DNA of 64,000 bases, taken from the NCBI RefSeq assembly GCF_013618475.1, contig NZ_JABJVN010000002.1:1-64000 (forward strand), read 5' to 3'. This document shows, in pieces, positions 26,275-35,642 of this stretch (its first letter is position 1; each line of letters begins with the position of its first letter). Source of the stretch: Saccharibacillus deserti. Lineage in GTDB: Bacteria; Bacillota; Bacilli; Paenibacillales; Paenibacillaceae. The position numbers and the translations under genes were made by a program. Below the pieces are notes generated by a model. It was given only the letters and a program-made list of their open reading frames with translations. It was not told where the DNA came from and made no database searches.

Positions 26275-28350
26275 TTGAAGAAAACGAAGGTTGAAAAAAT
26301 CACAAAAAAGCCCGGAGGGTCCAAAAGGATTTCTTTAAAAATCAAGCTTCCGCTGCTGATCAGTCTGCTGACTATTGTAGTGCTGCTGGTTTGCAGCACG
26401 GTCATGTACATATTCGGCGCGGAGCTTCTGACCAAGAAAAGCACGGATGAAATGAAAGCGAACGCGGACCGAATCGGCGAAAGTCTGTCGACGACGGTCG
26501 ATCTGGAAGGCCAAATTTCCGGAGCACTGTCCGTATCGCCGGCGCTGCGGGAACTGCTGACGCTGAGAAAGTCCGGTTCGCTGACCGACGATGCTTTCTT
26601 TGCCCCGAACAATGAGGTTCTGAACCGGGCCAATACGATGTTCGCGGAAACGAAAGCCGGTTCGAACGGCATCGAATCGATGATGGTCGCCGATCTCAAA
26701 GGAACGGTTGTCGCAAGCAGCAACCCGGATTCGCTCAAAGGGGACCGTTCGGACCGCGAGTATTTCCAGAAAGTCACGGAAACGGGGACACCGTTCGTCA
26801 GCGATGCGATCGTCTCCAAGACGACGGGCAATCTGATCGTCGTTTTCGCCCAGCCGGTCAAATCGGCCGACGGCGAACTGCTGGGCGTGTCGATCAATAC
26901 GATCGCGGCCGACTTTTTCGTAAGCAAGCTTCAGGATATCCGGATCAATGCGGAAGGCTTCATTACCGTCACGAGCCGCGGAGGCACGGTCATCTACAAT
27001 TCCAAAGACGCGTCGTTGATCGGCAAACCGTATGAAGCCGAAGGCTTTGACAAACTGATCGGCGCCGATACAAAAGGGAAGATCATTCAGGGCAGCGTGG
27101 ACAGCAAGGATTCGTATATCCGTTACTCCAAAATCCCTGTAGCCGACTGGATCGTGATCGTGCAGGATTCGTATGCCGATATTCAGCGTCCGCTCGGCGA
27201 TCTGCTGAAAAGTATGCTGATTGCACTGCTCGCTTCGGTCGTGTTGGCCGTTGCGGTGGGTACCTTTATTTCACGCAGCATCACCAATCCGATTGCGCGT
27301 CTGACCGGTTTGTTCAAGCATCTGGCCGACGGCGATCTGACCGTACGGGCAGAAGGCAAATACAAGAACGAATTTGCGGATCTCGCGGACAGTTTCAATA
27401 CGATGGTCGACAGCAACAAGCTGTTGATCGGCCAGATGAACCATTCGATCGAAGTGCTGAATACGAACACGGCCGACCTCGAGCAGACGTCGCAGAATAC
27501 GGCGCGTTCGATCGGCGAGACGTCCGTCACGACCATGGAAATCGCGAAAGCGATGGAATCGCAGTCGCACGATACCGAGCGGATCGTCGGACGTTTCTAC
27601 GGAATCGGCGACAAGATCGAATCGTTGGGGCGCAAAACGGAAAATATTCAGGGCAGCGCCGATTCGATCGGACGCGTATTCGAAGCCAGCAGTGTCGTGG
27701 TGAATACGCTGATCGACATCAATTCCAAAAACGAACAGGAAATCCAGAATATTTCGACGACCACCGAGATGCTGGCGGAGAGCTCGCAGCGGATCGGACA
27801 GATCACGGATGCGATCAACCAGATCTCGGCGCAGACGAATCTGCTGGCGCTGAACGCTTCGATCGAAGCGGCCAGAGCGGGCGAGCACGGCCGCGGCTTC
27901 GCGGTCGTAGCGGACGAAATCCGCAAACTGGCCCAGCAGTCGTCCAATCAGGCGAACGAAATCGGCGGCATCATCCGGCAGACGCTGGAACAGGTCGATA
28001 AGAGCAACGAGAGCGTCGGCGCAATCCGCGAGATTTCTTCGACGCAGAACGATTATGTGGATCGCACGCGCCAGGCGTTTGAAGACATTGCGAACAGCGT
28101 GACGTCCATTACGAGTCAGATCCGCGACATGGCGTCGGAATTCAAATCGATGGAACGCGACAAAGATGAAGTACTGGAAGCTTCGCAGAGTCTGTCCGCT
28201 TCCGGCGAACAGGTATCCGCTTCCGTCGAAGAAGTGACGGCGACGGTACAGGAGCAGTCCAATATGGTCCGGCACCTGGCCGACATGGTGCAGAGCATCG
28301 AGCGTCTGACCCACCAGTTGGGCGAAGCCGCCGCAGGATTCAAATTGTAA
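26275..28350 (+). CDS. Methyl-accepting chemotaxis protein with extracellular Cache-type sensor
   Basis: This 691-residue receptor has a basic N-terminal tail, a first membrane helix ([23 protein letters not shown]), a periplasm-facing double-Cache-like sensor (about residues 50-300; [24 protein letters not shown] is characteristic), a second helix ([19 protein letters not shown]), HAMP and the cytoplasmic signalling domain with the conserved hairpin tip [32 protein letters not shown]. The ligand is unknown. The start is TTG 26275, eight bases after GGGG; an in-frame GTG at 26254 has no ribosome site. Confidence 0.92.
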   Translation: MKKTKVEKITKKPGGSKRISLKIKLPLLISLLTIVVLLVCSTVMYIFGAELLTKKSTDEMKANADRIGESLSTTVDLEGQISGALSVSPALRELLTLRKSGSLTDDAFFAPNNEVLNRANTMFAETKAGSNGIESMMVADLKGTVVASSNPDSLKGDRSDREYFQKVTETGTPFVSDAIVSKTTGNLIVVFAQPVKSADGELLGVSINTIAADFFVSKLQDIRINAEGFITVTSRGGTVIYNSKDASLIGKPYEAEGFDKLIGADTKGKIIQGSVDSKDSYIRYSKIPVADWIVIVQDSYADIQRPLGDLLKSMLIALLASVVLAVAVGTFISRSITNPIARLTGLFKHLADGDLTVRAEGKYKNEFADLADSFNTMVDSNKLLIGQMNHSIEVLNTNTADLEQTSQNTARSIGETSVTTMEIAKAMESQSHDTERIVGRFYGIGDKIESLGRKTENIQGSADSIGRVFEASSVVVNTLIDINSKNEQEIQNISTTTEMLAESSQRIGQITDAINQISAQTNLLALNASIEAARAGEHGRGFAVVADEIRKLAQQSSNQANEIGGIIRQTLEQVDKSNESVGAIREISSTQNDYVDRTRQAFEDIANSVTSITSQIRDMASEFKSMERDKDEVLEASQSLSASGEQVSASVEEVTATVQEQSNMVRHLADMVQSIERLTHQLGEAAAGFKL

Positions 28351-28425
28351 GACCGGAACGGTAAAAAAGTTCAACTGCGTGTTCGTATTCCCTGAGTACG
28401 AAGACCCACAGGGAGGAAGCTCGAC

Positions 28426-28809
28426 ATGCCCATCATGCCTATCGACACGACCAAAAAAGCTTCCCGTATCGCTCCCGTCCAGCCGGTACAGCGTCCGCAG
28501 CCTGCCGGGCTGCGTTTCAAACTGCCGGGAGCCGAAGCGTTCTCCCGAGCCTTACAGCCGCGCCGCAAAGCGTCATACGGACGGAATGTCACCGTCCGCG
28601 AAGAAGGCTGGATTCGGCAATACGGGATCCTGCCGGACGGCACGCGCATTCTGCTCAGCGAAGAGCGCGAGCATGAGCGGCATGCGCTTCCGCTGCCGCA
28701 TGCCGACATACGGCGAACGGTCGCCGTTGCGGAACCCGATCCGCGGCACGATCCGGAATCCAGCATAAAATCCAGCGCAGAGAAACTGCAGGCGCTGCTG
28801 AACGACTAA
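28426..28809 (+). CDS. Small protein of unknown function
   Basis: This 127-residue protein is basic and proline-rich at the N terminus, with a compact middle (GRNVTVREEGWIRQYGILPDGTRILLSEEREHERH). No signal peptide, membrane segment or known family is seen. It has a good GGGAGG ribosome site and its own terminator, which support it as a real gene. Confidence 0.55.
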   Translation: MPIMPIDTTKKASRIAPVQPVQRPQPAGLRFKLPGAEAFSRALQPRRKASYGRNVTVREEGWIRQYGILPDGTRILLSEEREHERHALPLPHADIRRTVAVAEPDPRHDPESSIKSSAEKLQALLND

Positions 28810-28816
28810 CATCTAT

Positions 28817-28857
28817 AAAGGTCCCCTCTCCACGGCAGCGTGGAAGGGGGACCTTTT
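28817..28857 (+). terminator. Rho-independent terminator
   Basis: The stem AAAGGTCCCC/GGGGACCTTT, with an inner CCACG/CGTGG stem, is followed by T. Confidence 0.8.
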
Positions 28858-28925
28858 TGGCATGAATGAACGGGATATTCGCTTCAAATTCGGCGCGAAG
28901 AAAGCGAATAACGGCGGGACAACCG

Positions 28926-29340
28926 TTACTTTTGCGCGCCGGACTCGCCCAACAATACGTTTTGCTCACAGAGGCTGCGCAGGATATAGACCGCCGTCCG
29001 GTGGCCAACGCCCAGATGCCGGCACACGTCGTCGGTCGGCCGGATCGGACGACCCGGCGTGCAGGCCAGCCGTACCGTTTCCCGTTCCGCGCCGGAATAG
29101 CGGAAGGCGGAACTCGTAGGCTGCCGCTTGATATCGTCCCAGCACCATCCGCAGCAGCGTCACGCAGAGATCCGGCCGCCGGTCCGCGTCGTCGTAGGCG
29201 AACGAGATCACCTGGAATCCCATCGCGGTCAGAAGCGTTTCCCGGTTCGTTCCCTGAGGCAAACAGGAAAAGAGCGGGACGTTCTTCGTCGCCGCGGATC
29301 GGAGGAAAAAGATGCCGTATACGTGGAACGGTTTTTTCCT
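28926..29340 (-). pseudogene. Frameshifted, truncated winged-helix-like protein remnant
   Basis: On the minus strand one frame reads LPQGTNRETLLTAMGFQVISFAYDD followed by RPDLCVTLLRMVLGRYQ, then loses sense. The next frame takes over at about 29120 with FRYSGAERETVRLAC, PIRPTDDVCRHLGVGHRTAV and YILRSLCEQNVLLGES before a TAA at 28926. Together they look like the C-terminal half of one protein (restriction-endonuclease-like part, then a winged helix) split by a single frameshift and lacking its N terminus. A sequencing error could also cause the shift, but the missing start argues for decay. Confidence 0.5.
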
Positions 29341-29431
29341 GCCGATGCTGTTCAGTTAGCGTATTGTAAAACGAAACAGCCGGAAACTCCAGCGTATTCT
29401 TGCCCGCTCCCTTTCTGGCATTCCCGGCGGC

Positions 29432-30526
29432 CTACAGCCGATGATTCGCTTCCGCATACCGCCCCGGCGGCATGCCTTTGTACTTGCGGAATACCCGCGC
29501 AAAGTATCCGGCATCTCCGTATCCGACGCTGCGCGCGATTTCCTGAACCGTGTGTCCGCCGCTGCGCAGCATGGCTTCGGCTTCCTGGATACGCAGCATA
29601 TTGACGTATTCCGTCAGCGTGCATCCGGTGGAACGCTTGAAGACGTGGCAGAAATACGTCGGCGTCACACAGCAGAGTCCCGCGGCCGTCTTGACGTCGA
29701 TCGGCTCGCGGAAACGTTCGCTGAGATGCAGCAGCAGGGGATAGACGACGCTGTCCGTTCCCGCGCCGCTCCGATCAACGCGTCCCGCCGCTGCGCCCGA
29801 ACCGGCCCGGTGACCGCCGGCGTCGATGCCCGGGCTGCCGGCTCCCGCCGTATCCGGCTCGCCGCCGTAAGCCGTCCGGGCGGCGGTCTCCGAACCGCGC
29901 AGCGCCAAGCCGAGCGCGGCCAGCAGCGCGGCTTTGACCAGCAGTTCGTAACCCGGCTCGCAGGCTCCGTATTCGGATACGATCCGCAGCAGCTGCAGCC
30001 GGAGCTCTTCCGCGGATTCTTTTTCGTAAAAAGAACGCAGCGCAAGCTTCCCTTCCAGCAGCGGCCGCACGTAGCGCGTCTCCGTATGGTCGAGCGCGTG
30101 ATTGCGCAGCAGCGCTTCGCCGAAGACGAGCGCATACAGTCGGCTGCCTTCTTCGAGCGGAAACGCCGCATGCAGCTGCTTCGTGTTGACGAAAGCGCAG
30201 CCGCCCGCCGACAGTTCGCGCAGTTGGCTGCCGACCTGCACGCTGAACCGCCCGTCCGTCACGGCGATCCACTCCAGATGTTCGTGCCAATGCGGCGGAA
30301 TACAGAACATGTCGGGATCCGATTCGCAGATAAGGAACGCGTTCAGCGGAAAAGTGCGATCCGGGATATCCGTATGCTCGCGGCGCCAAGTTTCCGGCTG
30401 CGCGGCGGAATCGCGGGAGGCCTTATCGACAGCCCCGGAAGCGTCCAGACCGGAGAAAGCCGCGGTCGTGCCGCCGGATCGGCTGGGAATTTCTTCCGCG
30501 CGGCGGATCGGGAATAAAGCCATCAT
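29432..30526 (-). CDS. AraC-family transcription regulator with cupin sensor domain
   Basis: This 364-residue protein has an AraC-type cupin domain in its first half (CIPPHWHEHLEWIAVTDGRFSVQVG, GGCAFVNTKQLHAAFP) and two helix-turn-helices at the C terminus (DVKTAAGLCCVTPTYFCHVFKRSTG and TVQEIARSVGYGDAGYFARVFRKYKGMPPGRYR-like end). The ATG at 30526 follows AAGGAGGG. It is divergent from the GH31 glycosidase gene, with a 277-base shared upstream region, so it probably controls that gene in response to a sugar. An Ala/Gly/Arg-rich linker of about 50 residues separates the domains. Confidence 0.85.
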   Translation of the reverse strand: MMALFPIRRAEEIPSRSGGTTAAFSGLDASGAVDKASRDSAAQPETWRREHTDIPDRTFPLNAFLICESDPDMFCIPPHWHEHLEWIAVTDGRFSVQVGSQLRELSAGGCAFVNTKQLHAAFPLEEGSRLYALVFGEALLRNHALDHTETRYVRPLLEGKLALRSFYEKESAEELRLQLLRIVSEYGACEPGYELLVKAALLAALGLALRGSETAARTAYGGEPDTAGAGSPGIDAGGHRAGSGAAAGRVDRSGAGTDSVVYPLLLHLSERFREPIDVKTAAGLCCVTPTYFCHVFKRSTGCTLTEYVNMLRIQEAEAMLRSGGHTVQEIARSVGYGDAGYFARVFRKYKGMPPGRYAEANHRL

Positions 30527-30803
30527 GAACGCCCTCCTTGTGGGAACCCTGTATTCGCATAGTCGAACAAAACGTAATCCAGTCCTCTATCTTCGTATTC
30601 TGCGCTCTGCCGGACAATCCTTTTTCCCGCTTATAATTGTATTCAAGAAAGATAACGCTTCCACACGAACAAAGGAACAGCATAATCCAATCCTATCCCT
30701 AGCGGATATTCCGAATGTGATCGAAGCCGGGCTGCCGGAGATGCCGAGACTTTCCGCGCAGCCGATAACCCCGGTCAACCCGGGCAAAGGAGGCCCTACC
30801 CTC

Positions 30804-32789
30804 ATGCTGTACAGCCAAGAGAAAGCCCTGATCTGGACCTACGACCACGAGACGCTGCGGATCGAACCGTGGGGACCGAATGCTTTTCGCGTGCGGGCGT
30901 CCAAAGACAAGCTGCAAGGCGACGACTGGGCGCTGCTGCCGGCGGGAGAACCTTCGGCGAGTGCGTCCGTAACGATTGCGGAAGACGGCCGAAGCGCGTT
31001 TATCGTCAACGGGAAGATCCGGGCGGACGTCGAACGAGGCGGCCGGATCACCTTTACGGACGGGAGCGGCAAAGTGCTGCTGAAAGAGACGCAAAAAACG
31101 TACCAGCTCAAATCCGGCGGGCGCGACATCGTGCCGATTCCGGGTACGCGCGACTATGAAGTGACGCTGCGGTTCGAATCGAATCCGGACGAAAAGCTGT
31201 TCGGAATGGGGCAGTACCAGCAGTCGCTGCTCAATCTCAAAGGCTGCCGCCTCGAACTCACCCATCGCAACAGCCAGACCAGCGTCCCGTTCCTGCTGTC
31301 GGATCGCGGGTACGGCATGCTGTGGCATAACCCGGCGATCGGGCAGGCCAGCTTCAACGTCAACGTGACGGAATGGGCAGCCAAGTCGACCAAGCAGCTC
31401 GATTACTGGATCGTCGCGGGCGACACGCCGGCGCAGATCGAAGAAGCGTATGCCGACGCCACGGGCAAAGTCCCGATGATGCCGGATTACGCGATGGGCT
31501 TCTGGCAGTGCAAGCTGCGCTACCGGAGCCAGGAAGAACTACTGGGCGTCGCGCGCGAGCATGTCCGGCGGGGTCTGCCTGTTTCGGTGATCGTGATCGA
31601 CTTTTTCCACTGGCCGAACCAGGGCGACTGGACGTTTGACGAAGCCTATTGGCCCGACCCGGAAGGCATGGTGCGCGAGCTGCGGGAGATGGGGATCGAG
31701 CTGATGGTGTCCGTATGGCCGACCGTGCAGACGGAGAGCGTGAACTACGGCGAAATGGTGGAAAAAGGCTATCTGGTCCGCACCGACCGCGGCGTGCGCA
31801 CGCAGTTCCAGTTTCTCGGACAAAACGAAATCTTCGACGCCACCCATCCGCACGCGCGGGAGTTCGTTTGGGAGCAGATCAAGCGTAACTATTATGGCAA
31901 AGGCATCCGGCTGTTCTGGCTGGACGAAGCCGAGCCGGAGTTCGCGGTGTACGACCACGACATTTACCGCTATGACGCGGGACCTGCGCTGCAGGTCGGC
32001 AACTGGTATCCGAGCCAGTACAGCCGCGCTTTCTATGAAGGCATGACGGGTGAAGGGCAGGAGAACGTCATCAATCTGGTGCGCAGCGCCTGGGCGGGCA
32101 GCCAGCGTTACGGGGCGCTCGCGTGGTCCGGCGATATCGCGTCGACGTTTGAAGTGCTGGGCCATCAGGTGCGGGCGGGGCTGAACATGGCGATCGCGGG
32201 CATTCCGTGGTGGACGACGGATATCGGCGGGTTCCACGGCGGCAATCCGGACGATCCGGCGTTCCGGGAATGTATCATCCGCTGGTTCCAGTACGGCACC
32301 TTCTGTCCGGTCATGCGGCTGCACGGCGATCGTTCGCCGTACCGCGAAGCGGATACGGGCCTGCCGGGCGGCGGGCTGTGGGGCAGCGGCGCGGACAACG
32401 AAGTGTGGAGCTACGGCGACGAAGCGTACGGTATTTTTGCGGAATATATGCGGCTGCGGAAACGCCTGCGTCCTTATTTGACCAAGCAGATGGAAGCCGC
32501 GCATCTCAAAGGCACCCCGCCGATGCGCCCGCTGTTCTACGATTTCCCGGACGATTCGGCGGCCTGGGACGTGGACGATCAGTTCATGCTCGGCCCCGAT
32601 CTGCTGATCGCGCCGATTCTGCATGCGGGAAAGCGCAGCCGCAGCGTGTATCTGCCGGCAGGTGCGCAGTGGACGGACGCCTACAGCGGAGAAGTGTATC
32701 GGGGAGGTGCCCCGATCGAAGCCCAGGCGCCGCTTGAGCGGATCCCGCTGTATGTGAAAAACGGGGCCCAACTGCCGATCGCGGAATAA
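30804..32789 (+). CDS. Glycoside hydrolase family 31 (alpha-glucosidase/alpha-xylosidase type)
   Basis: This 661-residue enzyme has the GH31 N-terminal beta-sandwich, the TIM barrel with IRLFWLDEAEPE (nucleophile D374) and ALAWSGDIASTFE (acid/base D444), then HGDRSPYREAD and a C-terminal beta domain. It cleaves terminal alpha-linked glucose or xylose. The WLDEAEPE form of the nucleophile motif differs from the WxDMNE of maltases, so the exact linkage is open. No signal peptide is seen; the enzyme is likely cytoplasmic and acts on imported oligosaccharides. ATG 30804 is chosen because AAAGGAGG lies ten bases upstream; the frame stays open far upstream without one. Confidence 0.88.
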   Translation: MLYSQEKALIWTYDHETLRIEPWGPNAFRVRASKDKLQGDDWALLPAGEPSASASVTIAEDGRSAFIVNGKIRADVERGGRITFTDGSGKVLLKETQKTYQLKSGGRDIVPIPGTRDYEVTLRFESNPDEKLFGMGQYQQSLLNLKGCRLELTHRNSQTSVPFLLSDRGYGMLWHNPAIGQASFNVNVTEWAAKSTKQLDYWIVAGDTPAQIEEAYADATGKVPMMPDYAMGFWQCKLRYRSQEELLGVAREHVRRGLPVSVIVIDFFHWPNQGDWTFDEAYWPDPEGMVRELREMGIELMVSVWPTVQTESVNYGEMVEKGYLVRTDRGVRTQFQFLGQNEIFDATHPHAREFVWEQIKRNYYGKGIRLFWLDEAEPEFAVYDHDIYRYDAGPALQVGNWYPSQYSRAFYEGMTGEGQENVINLVRSAWAGSQRYGALAWSGDIASTFEVLGHQVRAGLNMAIAGIPWWTTDIGGFHGGNPDDPAFRECIIRWFQYGTFCPVMRLHGDRSPYREADTGLPGGGLWGSGADNEVWSYGDEAYGIFAEYMRLRKRLRPYLTKQMEAAHLKGTPPMRPLFYDFPDDSAAWDVDDQFMLGPDLLIAPILHAGKRSRSVYLPAGAQWTDAYSGEVYRGGAPIEAQAPLERIPLYVKNGAQLPIAE

Positions 32790-32987
32790 GCCGCATGCGG
32801 ATGAAGGGTTCGATCCGGCGGCGTTCTCCGGTTCCGGCCGAATTCGCTCCTTCCCGAACGCCTGTTTTTCGGACCGTCCCGGTACCCGAAGCACAGTCTG
32901 GCGTTCGCCAATCGTCGCTGTTATACTGGGGAAGGCTCGCGAATAGACAGGCCATTAACCCCAAGCGAACGAATCCAGGAGGAAACC

Positions 32988-33350
32988 ATGACCGAAAAAT
33001 TCAAGATCGAAACGGACCCTTCCCGCAAGCTCTTTATTGCCGCTGTCGGAAGCTCTTTTCAAATAAGCGACGCGGGAGCACTGGCAATGGCGTTTCTGCA
33101 GGAAGGCGGCAAGATCCAGACCCAGACAAGCGAGTATACGTTTGTCGCGGACACTTCCGCGCTTGAACAGGTGGACCCGGCCCTGCTGGGCATGCTGGAG
33201 CAGGCTTTCAAGATGTACACGGCGGTCGGATTCAAAAAAGTCTACGTGATCGAACCGAAATCCGCTGCCGCAGGCGCGCAAATCCGCGGAATCGCGGAGA
33301 AGATGAACTTCGACGGAGAATTCGTGAAAAGCATGGACGAGATCCAGTAA
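32988..33350 (+). CDS. Small soluble protein of unknown function, possible STAS-like fold
   Basis: This 120-residue protein has no signal or membrane segment. The order of strands and helices (KLFIAAVGSSFQISDAGALAMAFLQ, EYTFVADTSALEQVDPALLGMLEQAFKMYTAVGFKKVYVIEPK) recalls SpoIIAA/STAS domains, where a protein-binding helix follows the VADxSxL strand. This is a fold guess only. AGGAGG lies six bases before the ATG. No terminator is evident after the GH31 gene, so read-through is possible. Confidence 0.6.
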   Translation: MTEKFKIETDPSRKLFIAAVGSSFQISDAGALAMAFLQEGGKIQTQTSEYTFVADTSALEQVDPALLGMLEQAFKMYTAVGFKKVYVIEPKSAAAGAQIRGIAEKMNFDGEFVKSMDEIQ

Positions 33351-33553
33351 AAGGACTGCAGCCCGGGCCTCCGGGCCGTTTCTGCACCTACCCAGCCGTT
33401 CCCGATGCCCAGGCGCTTCGCGGAGCGGCTTTGCTGCGTCTTCGGCCTTGCGAATCTTCCTTGTCGCCGTTTAAGAAAGCGGTTGCGCATCGGCCGGATC
33501 ATCGTTAATATTTAGAAGAATGATTAAGGTAACGATGAATGGGAGGAATCGCA

Positions 33554-34528
33554 ATGAAATACCGGAATCTGGGGCGTACCGGCCTCAAAGTCAGCGAGAT
33601 CGGGCTCGGCAGCTGGCTGACGTACGGCACGGCTGCCGAGCAGAAAGCGGCGGACGCCTGTGTCGAAGCGGCTTTTGAACAGGGAATCAATTTCTTCGAT
33701 ACGGCCAATGCCTACAACCGCGGCGAAGGCGAGAAAGCGATCGGAGCCGCTCTGGGCAAATACGAGCGTTCCCGCTATGTGCTCAGCACCAAAGTCTTTT
33801 TCCCGATGGGCGACGGTCCCAACGATCGCGGGCTGTCCCGCAAACACATCATGGAGCAGTGCGAAGCCAGCCTGAAGCGGCTCGGCACGGATTATATCGA
33901 CGTCTACTTCTGTCACCGTTACGACAGCGAGACGCCGGTCGACGAGACGCTGCGCGCGCTCGACGATCTGACGGCGCAGGGCAAGATCCTGTACGCCGGC
34001 GTCAGCGAATGGACCGCTGCGCAGATCACGGACGCGGCGGGCATCGCCGAGCGCCGGAACCTGCGGCCGCTGGCTTCGAACCAGCCGATCTACAATCTGT
34101 TCGAACGTTATATCGAAGACGAAGTGCTGCCGGTTTCGGCTGCCGCCGGGCTGGGGCAGGTCGTCTTCTCGCCGCTGGCTCAAGGCATCCTGACCGGCAA
34201 GTACAAGCCGGGCCAGCAGCCGGCCGCCGGAACGCGCGGCGCGGACGATACGGTCAATCAGGTCATCGGCAGCTATCTGCGCGACGATGTGCTGAACGTG
34301 ACCCAGGAGCTGAACTTGCTTGCGGAGCAGCAGGGGATCAAGCTGTCGCAGCTGGCGCTGGCCTGGGTGCTGCGTCAGCCGGGCGTCAGCTCGGCGATCA
34401 TCGGAGCGAGCCGTCCGGAGCAGGTGCGCGAAAATGCGGAAGCTTCCGGCATTGTGCTGAGCGAAGAGACCCTGACGCGAATCGAGCAGATCATGGAGCC
34501 GGTAAAAGACTTCGCGCCGGCACGCTGA
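33554..34528 (+). CDS. Aldo/keto reductase (voltage-gated K+ channel beta-subunit-like)
   Basis: This 324-residue enzyme starts MKYRNLGRTGLKVSEIGLGSWLTYG and has the AKR catalytic tetrad region FFDTANAYNRGEGEKAIGAAL (Asp and Tyr), VLSTKVFF (Lys) and YFCHRYD (His). The NADP-binding end SSAIIGASRPEQVRENAEA is also typical. It reduces an aldehyde or ketone with NADPH; the substrate is unknown. ATG 33554 follows GGGAGG; an in-frame ATG at 33539 precedes that site. Confidence 0.88.
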   Translation: MKYRNLGRTGLKVSEIGLGSWLTYGTAAEQKAADACVEAAFEQGINFFDTANAYNRGEGEKAIGAALGKYERSRYVLSTKVFFPMGDGPNDRGLSRKHIMEQCEASLKRLGTDYIDVYFCHRYDSETPVDETLRALDDLTAQGKILYAGVSEWTAAQITDAAGIAERRNLRPLASNQPIYNLFERYIEDEVLPVSAAAGLGQVVFSPLAQGILTGKYKPGQQPAAGTRGADDTVNQVIGSYLRDDVLNVTQELNLLAEQQGIKLSQLALAWVLRQPGVSSAIIGASRPEQVRENAEASGIVLSEETLTRIEQIMEPVKDFAPAR

Positions 34529-34584
34529 TCCTGCCGCGAACCCGGAATACGAAGCGCCGTACACGGAATACGCAGTAATCGGTA

Positions 34585-34622
34585 AAGCCCGACCGCGGAG
34601 ACGATTCCGCAGTCGGGCTTTG
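34585..34622. terminator. Bidirectional rho-independent terminator
   Basis: The stem AAAGCCCGACCGCGGA/TCCGCAGTCGGGCTTT has one or two wobbles. It lies between the rightward aldo/keto reductase gene and the leftward gene at 34681. Confidence 0.8.
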
Positions 34623-34680
34623 TTGGTGTGCAGTCCGGGTGTAGGGCTTCGGCGCTGCTGCAGCTTGTGCGCAGCGCCGA

Positions 34681-35436
34681 TCAGCCGGGATTTCTGACGG
34701 GGTGCTGCCGTTCTTGCCGGCGTTTCTGAATCGCCGCCAGCAGTTTGCGGATCGCGCGTTCGGGACGAAGCCCGATCGGAAGATGTCCCGCGCCGCCGCG
34801 GATCAGCTCGGAGATGTCCGTACACAGCGCATCCAGTTCTTCGAGCGTGGCCCGCTGATCGCGGTCGGGAATAAAGCGCGCTTCGCTTCGGTCGGACCAT
34901 CCGGGCAGCAGCCGGTTCAGTGCCGCATCGCGCGCTTTGTCCGCAGCCGACTGGGAAACGGCCGTACGCATCTGTTCGTGCGCGGCAATGCCCTGGAGAA
35001 AAGGAAATTTTTCCGGAGCAAGCAGTCCGCTTTGCTCGGAGGCGCCGAGCATCCGGTACAAACAGCCGTACGCACCGGCCATCCGGTGCTGGGCCCGCTC
35101 CAACTCCAGCGGCAGCGTGGCGGGATAGCGCTCCCGGCTGCCGCTGTGATCCACGGAGCTTGGCCCGCGGCGCAGCAGCGCGGCAATATGGTCGGCGGCT
35201 TCCGCCAGTTCGGCGAGTTTGGCCGCGCACCGTTCCCGGCCCGCCGTCCGTTCCTGACGGGATCTGCGCTGGATCAGCATCAGGACGCTCGTCAGCAGAA
35301 AAGCGGCGGCTCCCGCAGCGATCGCTTCTTTGCGGTCGCTGCGCCGTTTCGCGGCCCATCCGGTCGGCTCGGGTCTATTTTCTTGGACAGGATGAACGTC
35401 GATCGGCTGAAGCCTTCCCGATTCCGGCAGATTCAT
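34681..35436 (-). CDS. Single-pass membrane protein of unknown function
   Basis: This 251-residue protein has one membrane segment (AIAAGAAAFLLTSVLMLI, about residues 38-55) after a charged N-terminal tail. A long helical, Arg/Glu/Ala-rich domain follows (ERCAAKLAELAEAADHIAALLRR, LEELDALCTDISELI), probably coiled-coil or helical bundle. No family is recognised. ATG 35436 is used because AGGAGG lies eight bases upstream; two earlier ATGs sit on or before that site. Confidence 0.55.
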   Translation of the reverse strand: MNLPESGRLQPIDVHPVQENRPEPTGWAAKRRSDRKEAIAAGAAAFLLTSVLMLIQRRSRQERTAGRERCAAKLAELAEAADHIAALLRRGPSSVDHSGSRERYPATLPLELERAQHRMAGAYGCLYRMLGASEQSGLLAPEKFPFLQGIAAHEQMRTAVSQSAADKARDAALNRLLPGWSDRSEARFIPDRDQRATLEELDALCTDISELIRGGAGHLPIGLRPERAIRKLLAAIQKRRQERQHPVRNPG

Positions 35437-35576
35437 CGGATGCATGCCTCCTTTGCCCTTACGGGTTCGCAATCTTCGCCCGCAGGCGAATATCGGGGTC
35501 CGTTAGACGGCTGCGGACACCCTTACTTTCATTTCACCCGGAACAGAGGCAGACAATCTTTCGCGGGGGGTTTATT

Positions 35577-35603
35577 TTGACAAGCCAAATACAGATATAT
35601 AAC
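35577..35603 (+). promoter_or_regulatory. Candidate sigma-A promoter before the phosphodiester glycosidase gene
   Basis: A perfect TTGACA at 35577-35582 is followed 15 bases later by TATAAC (35598-35603). The spacer is shorter than ideal. Confidence 0.4.
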
Positions 35604-35642
35604 AAAGACGCATTCAATCGGATCAAAGGAGATACGCACATC

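Noticed and set aside
30640-30664. cre site between the AraC regulator and the GH31 gene
   Set aside because: Only about 11 of 14 positions match and the palindrome is poor.
34920-35642. Upstream extension of the phosphodiester glycosidase frame
   Set aside because: It runs antisense to another gene and precedes a clear signal peptide, so the start at 35643 is preferred.
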